DNA of 64,000 bases from Wyeomyia smithii (Eukaryota > Arthropoda > Insecta > Diptera > Culicidae): assembly GCF_029784165.1 (NCBI RefSeq), contig NC_073695.1, positions 195,260,857 to 195,324,856 on the forward strand, read 5' to 3'. Shown here piece by piece: positions 54,301 through 63,300 of this stretch; position 1 is the stretch's first letter; the number at the start of each line of letters is the position of its first letter. The translations under genes were made by a program, and so were the position numbers. The notes beneath the pieces were generated by a model. That model was not told the DNA's origin, did not search any database, and worked only from the letters and a program-made list of their open reading frames with translations.

Positions 54301-57277
54301 TGATTCTTCCTACCAACTCGCCTTACTATTTCGATTCATTGTTCGTTAGAGGCGTGATTAATTATAACTCCTGCTATTAAACACTCAACTTTTGAAACAG
54401 TTTTCGAAAGGGGCTTTCTCGAATATTAAAACTGTAATTTAATTTAATCGCTAAGCAAATTAATTTTCTTATCGTGGAACCTTGAGTAACTCGATAGTGG
54501 CAAATTTGAAAAGGTTCGCCTTTACGCCAATAGGTAAATAAATATATCAAATTAAAATTGTACAAACTCACTTTCAATCGGCACTATAATGCTGGCATTT
54601 CCAAAACCTCGAAAAAATTTAGTTTCATCACCAAAGTTGGTCGAAACTTTACAGATCCACACTGCTTAGTCGATAAATACTTGAAAATGCCTGCATCATC
54701 TAGAATCCTTATGACCTGTGCTGGAAAAAAAATTAGAACATGTTCAACGAAGATTTGTTCGTATCGCTCTGAGACTCCTAACAATATCCCCTGCTATAAA
54801 GACCGTTATAAGCTGTTGGACTTGGATGCACTGGAGAGTCGTTGGAAGATTCAACAAGCAACTTTCGTAGCCAAGCTGCTTAACAATGAACTTGATGCCC
54901 CGGATTTGCTTTATCCCCTTGATTTTCGAACTTCGAGTAGACTGCTTCGTTCGTCATATTTACCGATAACTAGGTCTCATCGGACGTCACGCATCTGTAC
55001 ATACATGCTAGTCGAAGATTTATTTGATTTCGAAAATGTTTCCTTGCGTGCTTTTGGTAAAATAACTTCAAGCACAATGCAAATGCAATGCTTACAAAAA
55101 TACACTCCCCAATCAAAGAAAACTAAATTGACAAACATACGCTTTCATGTTTGCAGTACTGACAGAAACTAATTATGAATATTTAGTCCAAGCCCACGGT
55201 TACAAGATATTGTAGAATTAGATATTTTTAGAAGAGCATTCTCTTGAAAAAACCTTTTGATAACGTGTGTGTGTGAAACTTTTGATGACGTGTGATTCAA
55301 TTCAATAACGTTTGCATTAAAAATTGACTTTTTTCGGATGGTGATAAAAACTAAGACAGATAATTTAGTTTCATAAATTTCCCTTCAAACACTTTTTTGT
55401 ATCCACATTTCACTGAAGATAATTATATTTGCTTACTTGAAAAAAATCTACGTCCTTGCGAGCCGCCTTCCGGCAGTTAACTGGAACTTTCCCCATGACC
55501 GATGAAAATATCTAGGTATGTTTTTGAGTTATTTCACCATTTCATTCATCAATTTCTCCTCAGTTTTCGAGACAAAATTGTTGGAGTAGAAACTATAAAT
55601 ACTATAAGTTCTATGAATTTCCCCGTTCACGGCCAGTCCGGAGCGGAAGAGAAGCGGCTTTGACATTCCCTCCTCACTGATTATCAGAGACAGCAGTACC
55701 TTCTTGGGGAGCTTGGTATGTTCAATAAACTTCACCTCGGAGCTCACTTTCATCGTGGTGGAAGTAAAATACGAAGTGCCCTACCTACCAGTCGTTGCCA
55801 TCCAGGGTGAGATAGGTCTCGTCGTCCATCACCACCGCCACGTCGCGGTTCGCCGAGAAAATTGACTTTCTTATTCAGCCACTGCCGCTGCGTCATTGCC
55901 TTCAGCTCCACGACCAGTGGACAGGACTAGAGATGCACCGAATAGCACTATACCGCAATACCGAATAACCTTTTTTCCATTAATCGGTGAGACGAATATT
56001 CGGCCGTATATTCGGCTGAACACAACGTTGATCGTATGACAACAAAATGGTCATTGTTCGAAGTTTAAATTGTTTCTTTCGCTTTCCAATTGTTCATGTA
56101 CGAAAACGATTGAAAATTGTCCGAAGTATTCCACAAGAAATAATAACGCTAATCCGTGGCGCACCTATTTTTGTTCTTATTTGAGTTGTCGTTTAAAAAT
56201 AATGTTTTTAAAGATTATGGTTAACACAATTTAAAAGTTTGTGTTACAACTACATTTTGAGTGTTTTTGAAAAAACCTAAATTGATCTTTCTCATTCAAA
56301 CTTATTATTTGTAAAAATAGATTTACATGAACGCTTCAATCCAATAAATGTGTATTCACTTTTTGGGTTCTAAAATAATGATGTTGTAATTGATGTATAA
56401 AATATGAAATTTGACGTAATGTAAATGCTCAAGAAATAGCGAAATAAAAGAAATGACTCTCAATTTCGAACAATTCAATCACGAGCGATACCGGGAATAT
56501 TCAAATGGTACGATACCACATTTAAATTATATTGAGGCCACATATATTGATCAAAGCAGGTATAGTTTTAAATAGCCTTTGAATTTCTTTTCTTTTCATA
56601 ACTGTTGAACCACATATCAAATTGTTATGAAGTTTGTTATTTATAAGTTTGAGAGATGACTCGTTCGTATGACAATAGTTATGTTCAAATAAGTCGTGTA
56701 ATCTTTGGGATAATAAACTTTCGTTGTTTCATCAACAATTTAATACATAACGGTTGCTTAGTTCGAACATAATCGAAAGAAATGGGAACGTAAAGGGCAG
56801 CCAAACTTTGAGACCACCTGTTAAATCATAATTCATCAGTTAAGGGTTAAACTAGCCCGTTCATCTGATAATACTATTGATCAAATCGGTTGTGCACTTC
56901 CTGAGATAATGAAGTTTCGTGATTTGCACGATTTCTTTTCATAACTTTTGAACCACAAGTTCAATCTATGTGAAATTCAAAAGTTAAGGGTTCTTAAAAT
57001 AGCCCGTTCATTTGATACCAATTTTATTGAAATCGGTTGTGTGGTTTCTGAGATATTGATGTTTCGTGATTTTTACATTTTTAAACATAACCTCTTAAAT
57101 AAATGTCCAATTACAATGAAAAATAGGATCTTATGGGGCAACTAGAACTTTCATTTGCATATAATTTGATTAAAATCGGTGAAAATAAAAATCTGCACAT
57201 ACACACACCCACACACACACCCACACACACACCCACACACACACACACCAACACACACACACCAACACACACACACC

Positions 57278-57323
<46 letters not shown>

Positions 57324-60300
57324 TACACACAAACATACAAAAAATGCTCAGTTCGTCGAACTGAGTCGATGCTATATACCATTCGGCCCTTTGGAGCACT
57401 TTCATATCTTCGGTTTTGCAAGTGATTTCTATACTTTTTTAGGAGAAAAACAAAAAGTTAAAATAATTATTAATTAGGAGTAAAATATTCGTGCTGAAGA
57501 AATAACGAAATAAAAGAAATGACTTTAAATTTCGTACACTTCAATCACGAGCAATACCGGGAACGTACGTATAGCACAATACCAAATTTAAATTTTGGCC
57601 ATATGTTTTGATCAAAGCAGTTACAGTTTTAAATAGTCTTTGAATTTCGTTTCTTTTCATAACTTTTGAACCATATATCAAATTGCTTTAAAATTTCTTA
57701 CTTGTGAGTTTGAGAGACAACCCGTTCAAATGACACTAGATATGTTCAAATAAGTCGTGTGAACTTTAATAAAGTAGACTTTCGTTGTTTTATAATTTAA
57801 TACATAACGGTTGGAATAAAAATACGATTTTAGTCAAATAATATAATAAATAGAACCTATAGAAAAGCCAAATTTTTCATTTGACACTAAGATTGTTGAA
57901 TTAATCCAGCCATTTTTGGGAAAACGAGTGAATTTGAAAAGTCATCGGAACATGTTTATTTTCACAATTTTTGAACCACGTGTTTAATCACTATAAAATT
58001 CATCAATTAACCTTAAACTAGCCCGTTCATTTGATACCAATATTGTTCAAATCGGTTGTGTACTATCTGAGATAATAAAGTTTCGTGATTTTCATATTTT
58101 GATACATTACAGACATAGTAACAGACCGATTACATTGAAATTCAATAGGGTGTTATGAGGCAGCTAGACCTTTCATTTGACTCTAATTTCGTGGAAATCG
58201 GTTCAGCCATCTCTAAGAAAAGTGAGTGAGTTTAAGTAGGCTTCGGAATATGTTCCATTTCATAGCTGGATTTCACATTTTCAAACATAACAGGCAAAGT
58301 AATAGTCCGATTACAAAAAAAAATCAATAGGGTCTTATGGGGTAATTGGACCTTCCAAATGACACTGATTTTGTGGAAATCGGTTCAGCCATCTCTGAGA
58401 AACATGAGTGAGATTAAACACTCTCCAGAACACGTTTCTTTAAATAACTTCTGAATCACAAGTTCAATCTTCATGAAACTCAAAAAATAAAGGTTTTTTA
58501 AGTAGCTTGTTCATTTCAAACCAATTCTTTAAAAATCGGTTGAGTAGTTTCTGAGATAATGATGTTTCGTGATTTTCACATTTTTAAACATAACTTCTGA
58601 AATAAAAATCCGATTTCAATGAAATTCAATAGGGTCTAATGGGGCAACTAGACCTTTCATTTGCAATCAATTTCATGAAGATCGGTTCAGCCATCTCTGA
58701 GAAAATCGAGTGAGATTGGGAGAGCGTTACATACACACACACATACACACACACACACACATACATACAGAAAATGCTCAGCTCGTCAAACTAAGTCGAT
58801 TGATATACGAGATTCGACCCTTTTGGAGCACTTTTATACCTTTGGTTTTTCCAGTGATTGCTATACCTTTCTAGGAGAAAGGCAAAAAAAATAAATAAAA
58901 TGCGAGAAATGAACGAGAACTGAAGATGTGACTATGGCTCAGAAAAAATATACCTCTTTCAGACAAGACATGAAATATTGTCTGGAGGTTGCGGTTCGTG
59001 TTCCGTTTTGATGAGATATATTCCTTTCTAAGCCCCAGTTACACCTTCAGTTTTCGTTTTCCCCCGTTCATAAAACTTTGCACTATACTTTTATATTATT
59101 TTCTGATATCATTGGCCACTATTCGGCTTATTCGGCATATTCGGCCGAATAATAAACTTACTATTCGGTAAGCCGAATATTCGGCAAAATCCAATTTTTG
59201 CTGATATGCGGCCCGAATATTCGGCGACCGAATTTTCGGTGCATCTCTAGACAGGACTGCCGTTTCCTGACATGTATGTCCCGGCCAAGTGCACGCAGCG
59301 ATGTAGCCACTCTTCCTCTTCAGTATCCTTTGGAGCTTATGGTCGCTCAGGGTTACCGGCCGACCGGAACCGGGCTTTCTTTCGGAGCTCTGGTTGTTGT
59401 CAAAGTGTGCCAAGATGTTTATAGATGCCGGAACGGGCGTATCCGGTGCCATCACCGTTGGAGTTCGACCAATTGAGCTGCAATTTTTTTCTGCTGACTC
59501 ATGAGTTACAATGATTGATGCTGCATGGGCAGTTTCATCAGTGCGTGTTAAGGTGAACACATGAAAAATCGGCAATTTTTGCTAATTTTTTTACCGGTAA
59601 CGTTAAACTAAGAGACTGATACTGGAGTAGTTACACTCCCCAAGGCACATACTCGGCCTGTTCCGGACCCCTTCAGCCGTGGTCTTTCCGCGATGACGGT
59701 TAAGTATTACGTCGTCTTCTAACCTCATAGCTATCACTCTGCAGGCACCAAAACACCTAATAAAACAAGTTTCTTGCATGGAGGCACGCACTACAGAGGT
59801 CTGCTATCGCGTCCATCCACCAGTAAACCGGTGGCTTCCCATTCCAACGTTGACGAGTTCTAGGCACGGTGACCCTACGATAGTGTGGCAACCAGTTGGT
59901 CAGTACTCGGGCGGAGCCAACTACTTCCCTCACACTCTTTTTTCATTGCCTTTTCCCGTACAGCCCCCCTCAGCATCAAAATGCGATGTCTTCCATCTGC
60001 GGACGGTCGGAGTGTTGGCCCTTCCCGTGATTTGCCGCCTCCTCTAGTGGTGTACATTATAACGGACCGACCAGTGGTCGCTGTTGGTGTAGCCATCGTC
60101 TACTTTTCAGTCGACTCTGCACCTTTTCTTTTGTATGTATGTTTGATCCCAACGTTGGACGGATCTAAGTTGAGCTTTGACAAAGCTTCCAACAAGATCT
60201 GACCCCTCCGGTTCGAACAGCGGCTTCATCGCTCAACAGCCCAAAGTCGCTGAAGTCGCCCGCCACTACCAACGGCGTTAGTCCCGTCAGCTCCATAGAT

Positions 60301-63300
60301 AACAGGTCAACCCTTTGGGTGAACCTTTCGATAGACCAACGTGCGAAGCATAACAACTGCAGTAGAACATTCCGTTCACCTGGACAACCGTGTATTCTTC
60401 GTTTGAAGTTGGGACAACCTCCTGAACCGGGAACCTTACTCGCCGGCCATACGGCCGCCATACTGGACTTATCCGCAACCTAATAGCCGTTTTCATGAGG
60501 AATGCAGCAGGCGTATGATAAGGTGGCGATGTCTGACTATGACTCAGCGAATGCTTGGTATAGCGGCTGCTGGGCCGCGTAGTAGTGGCTCAGGTTCAGT
60601 TGTGTCACACTTACGCCCGTGGCTTTGTAGTCGCTTTACCAATTGGGCATCTGAAGCCAAAATTACTTGCGTGCCGTTTCCCGGAAAATGCATAGTACTT
60701 GGGGGGCTGTCCGTGGATTATCAATTTATGGCCTGCACCACCGCAACGTCTGCACAATTGGCTCATATCGGGCAGCTTGCAGATCCAAGACCTACACGGT
60801 CCATCAAAGCACCTGAAGCGAATGCCCGGTTGCTGGAGTAGACATAGAGGGCATACCGACCAGTTTACCGCAAGTTTGCCTCCCTTCATGACTAGGTTCG
60901 CATCTGCCGTGGACCACGTTGGACCCTTTTAAAAGCGTTTGACTCAGTGGCCATTTTTTTTGAGGGCTTTTTTTCCCTTGTAGTAGACTGAACCACTGCC
61001 ACCATTGTTTGATCTATTGTGGTATGCTTCACCTTACTCTAAGTGCGTACGAACAGGTACATCACTATTTGGCGAGTTGATGTCCTTGCTACATTGCACA
61101 TTTATCCCAGTTGGGCAACGCACTTTGTATGAAGTTTATTACCTCACCAGGACTTTCCCCCTGAATTTCGGTAGGTTCTATGTGTCCCTCACCGAAGATA
61201 CGCAATCTGCGTTGTAATAATACTCGGCATACGCAGAGTAGATGTTCTGAAGTTTCGCTTTCGATGCCACACAGGCGACATTTATCATCATCAAGTTTGC
61301 CTATCTTCTTGAGATGATACTTACTCGGACAGTGCCCTGTAATAAGACCAGTGAATGTCCTTAAGTCTTTCTTATTTAATCTGAGCAGCACGAGGCTCTT
61401 CTCGCGATTTGGCTCTATGAATCTTTTCGATTGTCGTAATCCGCTTATGACATCCCAGTTTGCTTTGATGGTCGCATTCTCCCATTCACCGAGTTCAGCT
61501 TTTAGAGCGCTCGGGGAGACTCCACAGAAAGGTTTTGGGCCAACAAAGTTAGTAGATGACCCTTGTCTGGCTAGTAAGTCGGCCTTCTCGTTTCCTTCGA
61601 TTCCACAATGACCAGGAACCCAGTATAAGTTGAGGGCTTGTGTAACATCGCATCTTTGAGGTGAATGCCCGTACTTGCACTTTTTCCCCTAGGACCTGCT
61701 TGGCTGCCATTTCGTAAGTAGCGCCCTTGTTCCTCGCATCCTTTTGGAGCTCAAGAATGATCTCAACGGTTCGAGATCGATGGATACTCTGCACATCTGC
61801 CCCTAAATCCTAGAGCTGGGTTTCACTGAGCTGAGGGCATCCTCCCTGATCTGTGCCTTCTCGACTTTTGGTGGTCGTTTTGTCGTCACCGCGTCTTGAC
61901 GCTTCCTGCATTCCTGGCGCGCTGTCCCTACCACGGTCACCCATTGAGCTTGTCCTTTTCGGAGGTTTCTGTCCGAGCTTCGAGTTCGGCGTACTTCTTT
62001 TGAGCTTCATCGATTATGGTCCGAAGCAGGAGAAAGCTCTGTTTCGCTGCGAACTCGATGATTACATCTAGCTGTTCGGATAGCCCTGCCACTCTTGTCG
62101 CTTGTCCCTACTCTTTTCGATGGCATTGACTAGCAACATACCGTCGATCGTTATGTCCGGTGTGGGAACTGGCGTGTTAGGGTTTAGTAGTTCCTCCGCA
62201 TTCGTCACTTTTTTTTTCGTCGAATTTATTTATAGTTCAATGGATTCTCCTTCTAACTTCTATCCTTGTCGATGATGGAGTTGCTTATGTGATCCCATGA
62301 TGATCTATGCCGAAGCAGTGAGGTTATGGCTAGGGTAGGCTGTCATAGCACCTCATAAGCAAATATGACGCCTTCGACCAACGTAAGTCAAGAGCAACCA
62401 TCTGATCCTTCTTCTGCTGATTCCTGCCAGGCAATGGACTCAGAACATACTAGGAGGCCTGTAACCCTGGGATGCAGGTATATATTCATTTCCAACGGTA
62501 CCAATTGCTATAATTGGAACCTTACTGGCATCAGTCCCAATGGGCAAGTTAGTGTGTCGATTGATGGGAGCGGCACTACTCGCCGCTACTGCGCTACTGT
62601 CAGAGATGCTTCCGGGTACTTAAGGCTTTCATGAGGAGTTTATGGCCAAGTGTCCAAACCCATCCTAGGCAATCTCCCGCTGCTCGTCAGGGACTGTTGG
62701 GTACTATCAGTTGTCACGAACATATTGCGCGCCTTCGCCTTCGCCACCGATCGACTCGTGGTGCATGCAGTTCTGGTTTAGATTTTGACAATCCCATACT
62801 CTTCATAGTTTGTTGGCATATACTAACCCGCGTTTAACCGATGGCTATGAAACTTTATTGTATAGTTATATTATGAAGAAAGGATAAGATTGAAGCCCAG
62901 ATGATGGTGTACTATGCACAACTACGCTCAATTTGTTCATAAATTTTGTATAATATATCATATTTATATTAAAATTGTTTTTTTGGGCTGACAGGATTTG
63001 GTCGAGACATTGAAATTATTTGGTCTGTAATGTATCAAAGCTCTGAATTCCTAGATATTGTAACATCTTCACCTCTGCTATAAATTACATGGTGCAATAA
63101 AATCCTGTGTAATTTATGTAATCAAGTAACAAGCCTGAAGTTATTGCGATCTTGGTAGCCCGGGAGGCTTCAGGGGGCTTCAATTTGAGAAACCCGTTAA
63201 TAGTTTTTCAAATAAATTGACAAAGCTAGTCCTGAAAAGTAACTTTAAAAGTTCTTTATATTAATGTTCAAGAAAATCAGTAAGTTTATTGCTAGTTAAC

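Larger units (their letters stand above)
50480..54380 (+). mobile_element. jockey-like LINE, interrupted by nested MITEs
   Basis: RT frame pieces on the + strand: 'TPDDVPTIIFCRCASALAAPISRIF' (about 51098-51170), KRDVRNYKGSTSLSAGSKLFEII (about 51250-51320), DQHGFRPGPSVSTNL and the first catalytic Asp region YTDIKVAFDTADH (about 51460-51500). 'GVPQGSNLNPLLFALYFN' follows near 51630, then 'DQINHLGLCW' near 51935, where a 2.0 kb insertion begins at 51986. After it, 54001-54190 resumes with SASSAPIVTRLKLFKALMLLHFMYGELL and 'MVNSWVRFVHGFNR', the RT C-terminal region. The YADD-equivalent is degraded (WYVLTIRRSTL-like near 51730). Several stops and frameshifts. Confidence 0.7.
55928..59249. mobile_element. 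hAT-type non-autonomous element with 8 bp duplication GACAGGAC
   Basis: GACAGGAC occurs at 55920-55927 and 59250-59257 exactly at the borders. The termini are TAGAGATGCACCGAATA at the left and TTTTCGGTGCATCTCTA at the right. Both ends are rich in TATTCGGC-type subterminal repeats (about 55960-56025 and 59110-59240), a usual hAT feature. A perfect 8 bp duplication is the hAT hallmark. About 2.6 kb of its interior is a later insertion of the dispersed repeat family, so the core is only about 0.7 kb and has no transposase. Confidence 0.85.
55529..59575 (-). pseudogene. Tc1/mariner-superfamily transposase, split by a 3.3 kb hAT insertion
   Basis: The N-terminal part is at 59575-59258 on the - strand (NNQSSERKPGSGRPVTLSDH, then, after a frame change, an IHVRKRQS-like block). 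The rest is at 55927-55529 ('RDVAVVMDDETYLTLDGNDW' with the first catalytic Asp, then VKFIEHTKLPKKVLLSLIISEEGMSKPLLF). Joining across the insertion (dropping one 8 bp duplicate) makes the two halves contiguous. 'GRPVTLS', 'MDDETY' and 'KKVLLSLIISE' are signatures of mosquito IS630/Tc1/mariner-type transposases. The second and third catalytic residues are not found, so the C terminus is lost. Confidence 0.72.

Noticed and set aside
57111..57477. Long ORFs of Cys/Val or His/Thr repeats on both strands
   Set aside because: They are direct translations of the (CA)n microsatellite, open in several frames, with no unique sequence.
62365..62837. Two overlapping + strand ORFs as a small gene
   Set aside because: Short, without recognised similarity, in an intron next to LINE debris; more likely transposon remains.
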